Program-made: the position numbers and the translations under genes
Notes under the pieces: model-generated
Told to the model about the DNA's origin: nothing
What the model saw: only the letters and a program-made list of their open reading frames with translations
Database searches by the model: none
Origin: Flabesymbios commensalis
Lineage: Eukaryota; Annelida; Polychaeta; Terebellida; Flabelligeridae
Assembly: GCA_964017125.1 (NCBI GenBank)
Contig: OZ024902.1
Location: 56,406,791-56,470,790, forward strand
DNA: 64,000 nucleotides
Direction of reading: 5' to 3'
In this document: positions 45,295 to 56,733 of the stretch, piece after piece
Numbering within the stretch: the first letter of the stretch is position 1
Layout of the letters: each line of letters starts with the position of its first letter

Positions 45295-46510
45295 TTCTAG
45301 TGGTCACCGGTGTAAAGTCTGGAAATATACCCTCTCCAAGAATATACCCGGGTAAATTTTCGGCGCCCCATAATTTGCCCCAAGATAAATTACGGTATGA
45401 AATATACCCCCTGGGTAGACATAGGCGACTCCCAGATTCCACCCCTTCCTCCTACTCGTTTTTTCGATTATTCGAGGTGTCCGCGTCTCCTAGAATCTAC
45501 CCCTCCATCGCATAGTATAGAGGCCGAAAGGGTATTTTTTATTTTTCGTGAGCACAGATTAATTTTTTTTGTGAGTGGTATCAATGGAAAGGTTATGGTC
45601 TGGGGAGCATGTTTAGGATGGATGTAGTTGTCAATGAGGGGGACGTTGCCATGGTAACGGCCGCATAACAACACTACCTCTTATGCTATAACTACCTGAT
45701 TTTTAACACTTCAGATTTTCAATATACTGATCTTATGCATAATTTTTTAAAAGTTTGCGGTTTAATTCATTCTGTATCACTATAGAGCTCTGGTAATGTA
45801 ACTGATGACCATTTTTCTTGTTTCATCATAAATCTCTGTTGCCATGGAAACAATAACACCACAAAATACTTATAATCATTTGGCACCAACATGCTTCTAT
45901 TCTTTTGCCAAATCATGAACAATTATATTACTTTTTATTTTTATTTTTTGTAATAACATTTATCTGTAAACTGTATTTTTTATTACGTTTTTGACAAACA
46001 ACATATATGTACGTGTTTCCATGGCAACAGTGCAGTAGACCTAATATACCTTTAGTAATACATAAGATAATACCTAACGTGGACCATCACTTTTATTTTT
46101 CAAACATATTAGTCTAACAATGTTGGCAAATATATCCAATAATTTTTTTATTTCTCCAAGTAATTTAGTGTCGTCACATTTTACAACATTTTCGTCGTCA
46201 TAAATAATTGTAACGTCGTAATTTATAATAAAAAGACTGCTCATGCGAAAATGAATAGTCGCCATGAGCAATATTCATGATATGGAAATATCCATCCAAA
46301 TAGAACTATAAATAGTGTCTAGCCCTATGTTTTAAGGGTCAAAGAATACAATGCTGGCCTCATCATTTTGATCAGTATATCAGCAGTATATGTATATACC
46401 TACCCTATTTTCCAGAACAATATATGCGACACTCCAAGAATCTACCCCTCCCGCCCAAAATATACCCCTCTTTTAAACATCTATATGCGAGCATTTATGC
46501 GAAAACTACC
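45295..46510. repeat. AATCTACCCC-family repeat segments
   Basis: 45,295-45,520 matches 1,750-1,900 (GGTGTAAAGTCTGGAAATAT, TACCCGGGTA, CTCCCAGATTC). 46,385-46,510 carries AAGAATCTACCCCTCCCGCC and AAATATACCCCTC. Between them is unassigned AT-rich DNA with CCATGGCAAC words. Confidence 0.5.
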
Positions 46511-46592
46511 TTTCTTTACCAAATTCGCAAAGATGGGATCAGATAAGGTTGATCCCCACAGCATTTGTCTATCATTTGTGTATAGGATAAAT

Positions 46593-46666
46593 CCCGAGGA
46601 GGTCTACATTCTTAGATGTGAAAGGGGTCGAGGCCGTTTTCACAGCTAAGAATGTACTCCCGAGGG
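46593..46666. repeat. Second hairpin of the CTTAGCTGTGAAAA family
   Basis: CCCGAGGAGGTCTACATTCT pairs with AAGAATGTACTCCCGAGGG, continuing through TAG-TGTGAAA-GG. The stem core matches the hairpin at 24,265-24,340 although the surrounding DNA differs. Confidence 0.7.
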
Positions 46667-46813
46667 TTTTTACTGACCAAAAGATCCATACAGCTGTGAA
46701 ATACGCATGTGTGGGATGGTCAAGTGTATAGGCCTACATTAGCCTATTGAGTACTCTTTGACAGCAATAATATCAGAGACTGAACTGATTACAAGATACT
46801 ACTTCGATGAGAA

Positions 46814-47815
46814 ATTGGCCCAATGCTGTTTTAATGTTAGATCAACGTCTGCGACGTTGGCCGACATTAACTCTTTGACTGGCATCATTATTTTTTTTTA
46901 AATAGCTGACAAAATATGGACACAATGGATAGAATTCCTTGCTGTACCGTCAGTATGCATATACAAAACATTTTAAATTTGGTCAAGCCACAGACCATAT
47001 ATGCGAAATCAAACAAAAAATTACATACCGTCATTTGCTCCCGTGACCATGTCAATGGTCTGAGGTGATCGTTACCATGGTGATGACATATTAAGTGGAA
47101 TATCTACTTTTTTGTCAATAGTTTTGCGAATTCAATTGATGCGTAAGTCGTTTTTGCCATGAAACGTTTTCAAAGAAAAAACACTGTCCCCGTATAATGT
47201 CTTTTTTGACCACTACACTCCGGGACTTACCAGAACGCTGTAACAAACTGTAAATATTGCTCTTTGACGACGTCATACAAAATAGGCCCACATGGACAGG
47301 GCAGGCATCCGGCGAAAATTAGAACTAAATTAGAAATACGAAACAATGATAGGCCCAAAATTATACTTCAACATGTTCATTATACTTCAACATGTTCATA
47401 TTCAATAATAATAAAATATGCCATCTATAATTATAGGGGTATCTTTCTTTGCGTATTAGGTCTACTGTTCAACAGTGTCCAACGTGGTAAAACTATTCTG
47501 TGATATCACTAGTCACTTGTGTGTAGCCTGTGGCCATACCTATTAACAGTTAAGTTACTATTATAATGTCAATTAGGTTCTTCACTTTCACAAGTGTTTA
47601 GTGCGCACCTGACATGTCTGAGAGCAGGAGGTAATCATGGTAATGTGTGATCAAAATTATCCATAAACTATGACGTCATAATTTTACCACTATAGAATTA
47701 CTACTGGTCACTTTATGAATGGATGCTTAACTAAAATGAATGACAGAGCTTTAAGGGGCGCTTGCCAGGCAAAGAGTTAAACCAATATTTGGTGAGTGTG
47801 CCGTGTTGGCTGGGA
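46814..47815. mobile_element. Palindromic MITE split by a piggyBac-type element
   Basis: GCCCAATGCTGTTTTAATGT ... GCGACGTTGGCCGACATTAA on the left and TTAAACCAATATTTGG ... GTGTTGGCTGGG on the right rejoin at TTAA to give a normal family member (about 93 bp). Confidence 0.7.
46867..47780. mobile_element. piggyBac-type non-autonomous element
   Basis: Flanked by TTAA on both sides (46,867-46,870 and 47,777-47,780), with inverted ends CTCTTTGACTGGCA and TGCCAGGCAAAGAG. TTAA target duplication and a CTTTG-C ending are the marks of piggyBac elements. The 906-bp interior has no transposase frame, so it depends on a partner elsewhere. Confidence 0.8.
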
Positions 47816-48990
47816 AAGCTCTTACTGTCAATATGCTGGAGGTCAACTGTTTCCAGATCCCCACGGCAACACAACCTGTTGTGCCACATGAGAGAAATAT
47901 TGAATTATTTCCTCATAGATGTCGCTCAAGTATATAGAGTTTATATGAGTTGGGAACTTGCTCTTAATGCGGCGATGGGTATGAAACGCATAACTGGCTG
48001 ATAACTGATGTGGATGTGGGGTGATATGTCGTTCTGGAATATCCAGGGGCCACTGTTGCATTCTGGGGACGACATTGTCCCACGTATTTTGACAGTTGAC
48101 TGCACCTTTAAAGCACACCCGAACATAATGCATGTAATGAGAACCCCTCATAATCTAGTCCCATCCGTGACCCATTGCATTCTGGGCAAGCCAGATCAAT
48201 TTAGGGTCACATGTCCATCCATACGCAAAAGCATCTGCAATCTGCTTATTACGCAAAAAATACTCACGATTTGTCAACGAAACGAAGGCATTTAACTTCT
48301 GTGCATCCAAGCAACTTATTTTTTCACTTCAACAGATTTTTACTGTCAAAACAGCGTCGTAATCGCCGTTTGTTTTTGACCAGCGCGCAGATTTGCAAAA
48401 TGCAAGTCATGATATGAAAATGTTGACTTCCATTATGGCTGGATTCTAGGCCCTCGCTCGCGGGCCAGGAACTAGGCTACTCATAATCATGCAACAGCTT
48501 GGTCACACCTGACTGATTTTAATACGATAGGCATACCATGATAGTCATGAGGTCGGTAAAGGAAGAGTTAAACTTATAAAAGCGACCCTCATTAGGTTAC
48601 ATTCTGGGAGGGAGAGGTAGGCCTATGTCATGGAAGTGTGCATATAGGCCTAGTTGTGAGGAGGGAGGGGGTATATTTTGAGAGGGAAGGGTATATTACA
48701 AGAGAGTCGCACAGAAATTATCGAGCTGTAGAGCGAACACGCCCAGCAATGTGCGCCACCTGGCGAAACGCGCATAACTTATCGTCCGCCATTTTGCAGA
48801 AGACACTTGTTTTGGCTGTCATTTACTTGTCACTCGCCTTTTTATTGAAACATTTGCAAAAGTACAATATTTTATCTACACTGTTAATAATCTACCTTTT
48901 ACATAGGTAATTTTGAATGTATAAACTTTAACGGTTTTAGTGCAGGCGACGTTTTAAAGTGTTTTTGAACTGCTTTTTCACAATAAAAAT
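47816..48990. other. Non-coding stretch, nothing recognised
   Basis: Overlapping frames on both strands at 47.8-48.4 kb show no recognisable domain and no consistent splice sites. A reversed AATCTACCCC-type trace (GAGGGAGGGGGTATATTTTG) is at about 48,658. Confidence 0.3.
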
Positions 48991-49029
48991 ACGGAGACGG
49001 GCTCCACCACTGACTCAGAGTCAGACTTA

Positions 49030-49445
49030 CAGTTACAGTCAACTTTCACCAGCGTTGGGTGTTTTTCGCTGATTTCTCAGTCAATTCTGAATCAATTTTC
49101 ATGAAATTTTGCAAGCACTCTTTTCAACTATTCCGGCGCCTACCCTGAACATTTCGTGAAATTTTGAATGAGTATTTCAAAAGTTAGACCATTTGAAAAG
49201 TAGTGGAATTTCGTGATTGAAGCTGATAGCGTGCAATGGGTTTATAGAGGAGCGTCATAATTCACAAAAACTACATGTCAAATGGTCTAACTTTTAAACT
49301 ACATGATATTTTTCCCTGAAATTTTTTAGGGCAGGTGCCGTAAGACTAGAAACTAACACTTGTCAAATTTCATGATAATCGAATGAAAATTGCTTGAGCA
49401 ATGAGCGAAAAACATGCAACGCGAAAGTGACAGATTTAAGGTGAC
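49030..49445. mobile_element. Palindromic MITE family B, cluster member 1
   Basis: AACTTTCACCAGCGTTGGGT... on the left pairs loosely with AACGCGAAAGTGACAG... on the right. The centre has CAAAAGTTAGACCATTTGAA, GGGTTTATAGAGGAGCGTCA and ACATGTCAAATGGTCTAACT. Confidence 0.7.
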
Positions 49446-49457
49446 TTTTACTATAGG

Positions 49458-49912
49458 CTACAGTCTGTCCGACGGTGATGGATGGTCCAAAATAAAAGTT
49501 AGTTTTTTGGTATCCAGTCAGTCAATTCTCAAGCCATTGTCACAAAATTTTGCAACCATTATTATATAGACTAGTCATTTGGCAACAACCCTGAAAATTT
49601 CGCGCAATTCCATTTAGTATTTCAAAAGTTAGACCATATGACATGTAATGGAATTCTGAGAATAAACCGGATATGAAATTAATGGGTTTATACATGTTAT
49701 AGAAAAGGGTCATAAATAGACATTTACTACATGTCAAATGGCCTAACTTTTGAACTATCCAATATTTTTTTACGAAATTTTCAGTATTGATGCCAAATGA
49801 CTAGAAAATAGGGTTTACAAAATTTCATGAAAATCGCTTGAAAATTGACTGATTGGATACTGAAAAGCTAACTTTCATTTTGAACCATCCTCCACCGTCG
49901 GACAGACTGTAG
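49458..49912. mobile_element. Palindromic MITE family B, cluster member 2 (complete)
   Basis: Exact terminal inverted repeat CTACAGTCTGTCCGACGG / CCGTCGGACAGACTGTAG. The 455-bp element folds along its length, with AAAGTTAGACCATATGACAT and ATGTCAAATGGCCTAACTTT as inner arms. Best-preserved family member in the window. Confidence 0.85.
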
Positions 49913-50089
49913 AAGGGGGAGGGGGGGTTAAGCGATGCGTTAGCCGTTATGACCGTAGTCAACACAACGTTAAAAAGCGTTAAGAAGGGGGAGGGGGGGG
50001 GGCAAAAATCTCTCAAAAAAGCGTTAAGTAATTGTTGAACCGCACCTTCAAACAGTCATTATGATGGGGTTTTTCTATTCACTCTTTAA

Positions 50090-50350
50090 AAAAATTTAAC
50101 AAAAAAATTAAATTCTTTGGTAATTTTTTAATCTTCCCCTAACATGCCTGAAATTTTGTTGTGTATTTTTCAAGTTAGACCATTTGGTATGTAATAGAAT
50201 TTTTGTTTCACGGTAATGGTGTTGATGAGAGAGCTGTAATTTTTAAAAATTATTACATGCCAAATAGGCTAACTCCGCCAATACACAAAAAAATCCACCA
50301 ATTTTTCAGGGATGTTGGGGGAAGATAAACAAGTGATCTGAGAGCGACCA
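50090..50350. mobile_element. Palindromic MITE family B, cluster member 3 (diverged)
   Basis: CAAGTTAGACCATTTGGTAT and ATTACATGCCAAATAGGCTA form the inner arms; TTTTTTAATCTTCCCCTAAC pairs with TTGGGGGAAGATAAA. Confidence 0.55.
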
Positions 50351-50384
50351 AGCAAATTGGAAAAAGGCTACTCCCAGGATCTGA

Positions 50385-51735
50385 TGAAACAGACTGTAGT
50401 CTAATAATATACTTGAAATTTTGCACAGGACATTTCCAAGTCATGTCCTAACATCAGTAAAATGTTCGCAAAATTATATTCAATATTTAAAAAGTTAGAC
50501 CATTTGACATGTAATAAAATTCCAGAATTAGTGTAATAGGTTTATAGAGGGACGTCATATTTTCAATTTACTACATGTCAAATGTTCGAACTTTTGCAAT
50601 TCTGCATATAACTTTACGAAATTTTTACCGATGTTAGGACATGACTTGGAACAGGGTTCCCACGGTCATGGAAAACCATGGAAAATGAAAAAATAAAATC
50701 CAGGCCTGGAAAAGTCATGGAAAATGAAAATTTGGCAAAAAGTCATGGGAAAGTCATGGATTTTTAAATTTTCACAAATGTCTCCCTTGATTTAATACTT
50801 ACTCTTTTGACACATAGTCCACCTAGCTGTAAATATTTTACAAGTAAAAAGTAAGAAACTTCTGGGTACGGTTCTGCTTTATAAAATGGGTTAGATCGGG
50901 CCGATGTACATAGGGATCACCAGAGGCGTGCGGGCGGTCAGAAATTCAGCTCTTAGGAAAAAGTTAACTGGTGAATTTTGTTTATTTTTTACAGACATGA
51001 CCCATGTGCCTGGGCAATTTATCCCATATATTTTTTTGGTCACCAAGCCATAAGCAGCTATTTTTCAAGATGGCCGCCTAAAAAGCTTGTGGGAATGATA
51101 ACTTATGAACCGTTAGTTGGATTGCATTCAAATTTGGTTATTGTTGTTCTCTAGGCATTTCTGATGATCTGATTAACTTTTGAGATGAATCAATTAAAAA
51201 CAAAATGGCTTCCGCAGCCATTTTTCCAAGATGGCCGCCTAAAAAGCTTGTGGGCACGATAACTTATGAACTGTTGGTTGGATTACATTCAAATTTGGTA
51301 TGGTCTTGCCTAGGTCTTTCTGATGATCTGATTAACTTTCAGGATGAATTCATTAAAAACAAAATGGCTGCCGCAGCCATTTTTTCCAAGATGTCTGCCT
51401 AAAAAGTTTCTGAGCACGATAAGTTATGAACCGTTGGTTGGATTGCATTCAAATTGCATTTTTTTCTTGTTTTTTCTTGATATTGATGGACAGAGCCTAC
51501 GGTTGAGGGGTCCTTCTTCCATCAATTGATGACTATTTTTTATTCGGTTACTAAGTCATGGAAGTCCTAAAAAATGATCATGGAAAGTTATGGAAAAGTC
51601 ATGGAATTTCATTTCTAGATATCTGTAGGAACCCTGTTGGAAATGTCCTGTACAAAATTTCATGAAAATCGGTTCGAAATTGACGGAGAAATCAACTAAA
51701 AGCATGCTCTCCAGATAATTGTGTCATAGATTATA
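50385..51735. mobile_element. Palindromic MITE family B, cluster member 4, split by another transposon
   Basis: The left part (50,385-50,651) has CACAGGACATTTCCAAGTCA and the GTTAGACCATTTGACATGTA core. The right part resumes at 51,637 with TTGGAAATGTCCTG. The two rejoin at TTGGAA, duplicated on either side of the insertion. The right end (CCAGATAATTGTGTCATAGA) abuts member 5. Confidence 0.75.
50652..51636. mobile_element. Non-autonomous DNA transposon (CAGGGTTCC ends) with inner tandem repeats
   Basis: Terminal inverted repeats CAGGGTTCC / GGAACCCTG are flanked by TTGGAA at 50,646-50,651 and 51,637-51,642. Subterminal sequence is rich in GTCATGGAAAA words on both ends. The interior holds three copies of a roughly 165-bp unit (AAGATGGCCGCCTAAAAAGC, GATAACTTATGAACCGTT, GGATTGCATTCAAATT). 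The ends resemble hAT elements, but the visible duplication is 6 bp where hAT makes 8 bp, so the superfamily is uncertain. Confidence 0.75.
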
Positions 51736-52141
51736 GTCTATGACACAATTATCTGGAGCGCATGCTTTTCGTCAATTTCTCAGTCAATTTCTAACCGATT
51801 TCCTAAAAAATTTTGCACAGGACATTTGCAAGTCATGTCCTAGCATCGGTAAAAAATTCGCAAAATTATTTTCAATATTTTAGAAGTTTGACCACTTGAC
51901 ATGTAATAAAATTCCAGAATTAATTTAGCGTAATGGGTTTATAGAGGAACGTCATATTTTCAATTTACTAAATGTCAAATGGTCTAACCTTCGCAATTCT
52001 GCATATAACTTTACAAAAATTTCACCGATGTTAGGACATGCCTTGGCAATGTCCTGTGCAAAATTTCTAGAAAATCGGTTCAGAATTGATGGAGAAATCG
52101 ACGAAAAGCATGCGCTCCAGATAATTGTGTCATAGACTGTA
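51729..52141. mobile_element. Palindromic MITE family B, cluster member 5
   Basis: TCTATGACACAATTATCTGG at the left and CCAGATAATTGTGTCATAGA at the right are exact inverted repeats; the pairing continues through GCGCATGCTTTTCGTC / GACGAAAAGCATGCGC. The centre has GGTTTATAGAGGAACGTCAT. Confidence 0.85.
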
Positions 52142-52146
52142 GTAAT

Positions 52147-53755
52147 AGGTAGGCCTACATTCAATAAATTTTAAAATTGTTCAATAAAATTAGGCTGAGC
52201 CTTTTTTCGTAACTGCCGACATGCTACAAGAAATATTTGACCACATTCCACAGTTTTCACTGAGCAGCTTCAGGAAGAAAACTCCTGAGATGATATCGCT
52301 GTTGAGAGTTCTAGTTCTTAGATGCATCAGGGTACCTAACGATTGCCCCGCAATACAGTAACCATTATAACAGTGGCAAATATACTACATATGGACATAA
52401 GAATCAGAAATTTGGGCATAGCCTCCAGCCTCCGTTTTTTTTCAATTCTACTAGGGGGTCATGGAAGAGAAAAATTTTGATGGATTCTCATCCTTATACA
52501 TGTAGCTATAAAACTTCCATTTTTACCCTAGGTGTGTCCCACGAGGAAGTGCAGGGCAGGCAAACAAAACTTCACCCAGGTTCCACCCTGTGCAAACTAG
52601 TGCAGCCTTCCCCAGGTATCTCATTTCTTTGAGATTCCCACATTGTTCTGTCCGAACGGTCTTAATAATGTCCTCCAGAACTTCCTCATATGGAAGTGGA
52701 CATAGTCTATAAATTTCCTGCATTTTCTTTCAAAAATTAAAAAAATGGTACATGTGAAAAAATTAAGCCTTAAAAAAAAATACGAACCTCATTTTCCACC
52801 AGTAGGTACATCTGAAGAAGTCATTTTGGTGTTTTTTTTTATGTTTTTTCGGGATTTATGTGATAAAAGGCATATTTTTCTTTGTTTGTTTGATTTTTTT
52901 GCTCACTATTACTGGTAGAAATGAAGCTATCATTGAAGAATTAAAAGAGTTATTTTAATTTCATGATAACTGCAACCAATGCTTGAAGAGGTACGTGGAA
53001 CAGGCATGCTGTGGCCCCTTCTGATAATTTTTCAATGTAGGTGTCTTTTTTAAAATTTTTTGTAAAAAAATGCATAAAATCAATGTCCACTGCCCTATGA
53101 GAAAGTTCTAGAGGACATCACAGGGTTCAATTTGTTCAGTATCGCGTAGCGAAAAGCTACACAAATTTGGCCAATTGCTAATCAAGCTTGCAATTGATTA
53201 GCAAAATATTTAATCTTTAATGTTAGAAAAACTCAAGGAATTGGAGCTTGTGATTGAAAATCGCCACACAATATTTCAAAACAAATTGAGCCCTGCATCA
53301 CTAAGACCGTTTGGTTAGAACAATGTGAGAATGTGTAAGAATTGAGATACCTGGGGAAGGCTGCACTAGTCTGCCCAGGGTAAAACCCTGGTGAAGTTTT
53401 GTTTGCCTACCCTGCACTTCCTCATGGGGTGCACCAAGGGTAAAAATGGAATTTTCATAGCCATAAGAATGAAAATCCCCCAAAATTTTTCTTCAATGAC
53501 CACCTCGTGACTGGGGCTGAAGGTATATTTGCTCTGGTGATGTTTTGGTTTCTGCCGGAATTTGCAAAATTGAAGTCACAACTTTTAGACGTTTTTTAAA
53601 ATTAGCACAGATTTTATCTAGCACATTATTTTACTTGCTCAGTGAAAACTGTGGAATGTGGTCAAAATTTTTTTTAGCATGTCGCTGTACTGTTACGAAA
53701 AAAGGCTCAGCATAATTTTAATAGTCAATTTTAAAATTAATTGAATCTACCTCCT
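52147..53755. repeat. 1.6-kb foldback element
   Basis: Arms of about 550 bp: GGCTGAGCCTTTTTTCGTAA and TTACGAAAAAAGGCTCAGC, ACCACATTCCACAGTTTTCA and TGAAAACTGTGGAATGTGGT, GCAGCCTTCCCCAGGTATCT and AGATACCTGGGGAAGGCTGC. The loop (about 52,690-53,290) is AT-rich and has no coding content. Open frames in the arms are short and mirror each other. Confidence 0.85.
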
Positions 53756-56543
53756 CTAATATCTATTGATGTTGGTGAAGGAGCTATCTGCTTGTGGGGC
53801 GAGCCTCCAGGGCAGGCTCACCTCACAGTTAGGGCCTAACTGTTTGAATGTTCCCGTAGACATGATGCCTGTCCGACTCTGCCACCATCAAAAGAGCATT
53901 TCGTTTACATGTAAAGTAGCATTGGCAAATGCTAGGCAAATGTCACATTGCAAAACCAGACATTGACGCCTAACAACAGTCTATGGGTGATATGTTGTAG
54001 ATTGTTCTGCTGCCAATCTACGCGATCATTTTTTCTACAGAAAATCACAAAACATACCAAAAATTTGCATTTTCTGATAACTTTGGGCAGCAAACAAAAC
54101 TTTTCTATTTACATCAGATGTTTCTGCAAGAGATAAAGCTTCCATGTAAGTTATTTTGCACCTTTGAATTGTATGGTCAGTCGGGCAGAGATTGATCTCA
54201 GTAGGTTGTATATATGCGTTTTGTTCTTTCTCACATTAGTCAATTCGAAGCATTGTTCTGATCACTTTATTTCTGTAATTTACTGGTCAAATATAATTTA
54301 TTTTTTGCCTCATCGCACCATCCATTCCCCGAGCAGGTGCTCTCGACACAGTTAGCCTCTTTGTGCACAAAATACCCCATAAATTCATTTTTCAATCAAA
54401 CATATGTGACGTGCCATATCCAAACCAGTTCTATTTCGCAAAATATAGAAAAAGATTTGGAAACTTAAGCCCAAAATATCACAAAATGTTGAGAAAATGA
54501 CCTACAAAGTTCAAATTTAATTGACAAATGTTTTAAATAGTTCAAATTAAATCATTTTTTTATATGAGAAATTATATTGCTATGAAGTTGTATTTCAGGT
54601 CAGCGTTAAAAAAGAAAATTAGCCAAAAAATAGTATTTTAACAAAACATGGCCATAACTCAAAATTTAAAGCTCCGACATAGGTCGGGTGCCGATGTGGC
54701 ACATACATGTATATTGCTTCAGAAAATATGGTCACCATAAAAAAATATTGCTTCACATTACTTTCAGCAGCTAGTCAGTTAATTCTTAATAGTTCGTTTT
54801 GATGTTATATTTTTATGTATTAATATAAATGCTTGATCATGGTTAAAATTATTATTAGCCAAGAAACAATGATAGTGTAGATTCCTGAAATCACAATTGT
54901 TTATGTATGTGTGGATGTAGTCAGGTGAATATAGTTGACTCTGAAAGATCAAGCGATTTGTGGGCACCACAAACTGCCCACTGTCAACATTTTGTATGTT
55001 GATATCAGTCAGGTGATCAGATTTGTGGTTTGCATGCATTGAATTTCGAATGATAATCATTTTTAAGAAACAAAATACATTAAAGTATTGCTATTTAATT
55101 TATCATAATGATGTTTAACGAGACCTATATATATTAACTATAATTATTGTTTCTTTAAAACGCACTAGACAATATAAAGATTTATTTTTATTTTAAGAGA
55201 GCGTAGTTTGTCAACAATGTTTGCATTACTAATTATTTGGGTAATTTTATTGCCAATTCAGTGGTTTTGTTAGTGATTCCATGACAGTTCGTTTTATTTT
55301 GAGTACTCGGTACTTTTATTATAAATAGCCTGTAGACTTGTAGAACTTTTGGTAGAATTTACATTTGCGGACTACATGTATTTCCATTTCAATTATTTAA
55401 ACATAAAAAGGTCAACATCAACATTGATTTTGCTGTTACTCATCCTTCACGTTAAGATTGCAACAATGATACTATTTCTAGAATATCTTCTTTTTACAAT
55501 TTAATATTAGATTAATGAAATTATTTCGTACTGTGCATCACTAAAATATCAGAGATATGCCAGATAATCATTGTGGCAAAAATGCATTTGATTTACTATT
55601 GAATCTGTCACTCAGAACATGATAGACTGGCCCCTTTTAAATTGACTTTGACCTTGACCTTTAACCCAACAACCTAAATATGCCCACAATCAATTGAATA
55701 TTGCCAGAAACCTAAGAAATGGACTTGGCATACAAAAATACCCTAAAAACCATATGTCATACTGTCACATGAAATTCAAAGAAACAGTTTAAAATTTATA
55801 TGCATCAGATATTTATGGTGGCCATCTTGCTTTTTGTGCATTTCCTGCAATAAATTTGCAAGGTTGTCCACCTAGGTTGTGTTCCTAAATATCTGTAAGG
55901 ATGATTTCCATCCGCCAACCTTTTACAGCAGGCCATGTCTGTTTTCATAAAAAAATGGTGGTGTGGCTGCCTGAGTAGTGGCCTAATATAAGTTGTGTAA
56001 GATTACAAGCCACATTATTTGGGTGGAACTACCACTAATTGCATTTGGACGTCTCTAAATTAAGTTGTTGCTATGGTCTGCCAGTCATTGTTGCCATGGC
56101 AACAAATTATAATGAGCTAGAAATAGGTAGTAGTAAGGTGAAAAGTGTGTGATTTAACAAATGCTATTCAATTTCTCACACATATTTGAGAAGAAAGAAA
56201 TTTCATTTCATTTGGAAATTGTGAAATTAAATGGTTGCTATAGTAACCATTTGTTGAAAATCGATAATTTATGTGATGAAAATCGATTCAGAGTTTTCAA
56301 TTTAAATACCACACATTCTACCAAGTTGGGAAGAGAGTAACATTTTAGCTTGTCAGTGGCAGATCCCTGTTCAATGTCCCAAAAAATAGAAGAAGGAACA
56401 TATTTCGGCCGAAAGGTGCTCTAAAATGCACTGCATGTATCCGAAGCCTATACATATAGATGTGATTTTGGAGCACTCTAGAGCGCAGAGGAAGTTGTCT
56501 CTGTCAATTATTGGCATAAATTATTTTATAATATTAGTCCTAT
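53756..56543. other. Non-coding stretch, nothing gene-like
   Basis: No exon recognised. A 3' scrap of the dimeric tRNA SINE is at about 54,313-54,395 (AGCAGGTGCTCTC, TTAGCCTCTTTGTGCACAAA). Paired CCATGGCAAC/GTTGCTATGG words occur near 56,070-56,105. The minus frame at 54,779-55,060 has no recognisable domain. Confidence 0.35.
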
Positions 56544-56591
56544 CCCGCTTGCAGCTGTGTCTCGTTACTGCGACCCGCAACTGCAAGTGGC
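56544..56591. repeat. Hairpin of the CACTT-AAGT / TCTCG loop family
   Basis: CCCGCTTGCAGCTGTGTCTC and GCGACCCGCAACTGCAAGTG pair imperfectly. The loop (TCTCGTTACTGCGA) resembles TCTCGCTGACGCGA in the hairpin at 59,461-59,524. Confidence 0.55.
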
Positions 56592-56662
56592 TGAAAATAA
56601 ACATATTTGTTTTATTTGAGCCCAAATGTTTTGCAAATCTTGATGTTTAGCCACACATAATA

Positions 56663-56733
56663 CAGTCGACCAAATCACTGTTATTGGGAAGGATATGACA
56701 TATCATTCCCATTAACAGTGATTTGGTCGACTG
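56663..56733. ncRNA. 71-nt near-perfect hairpin (pre-miRNA-like or MITE)
   Basis: CAGTCGACCAAATCACTGTT and AACAGTGATTTGGTCGACTG are exact complements; pairing continues for 33 of 36 positions to an almost absent loop. The arm length fits a small-RNA precursor. The near-zero loop and full palindromy fit a palindromic transposon better. Confidence 0.3.

Noticed and set aside
47762-48300. Overlapping frames on both strands suggesting a transposase next to the piggyBac-type element
   Set aside because: They lie outside the TTAA limits and show no DDD motif, cysteine-rich domain or consistent splicing.
52523-52723. Minus-strand frame with a protein-like look
   Set aside because: It lies in one arm of the foldback element and has a mirror image in the other arm; no domain or splice signal.
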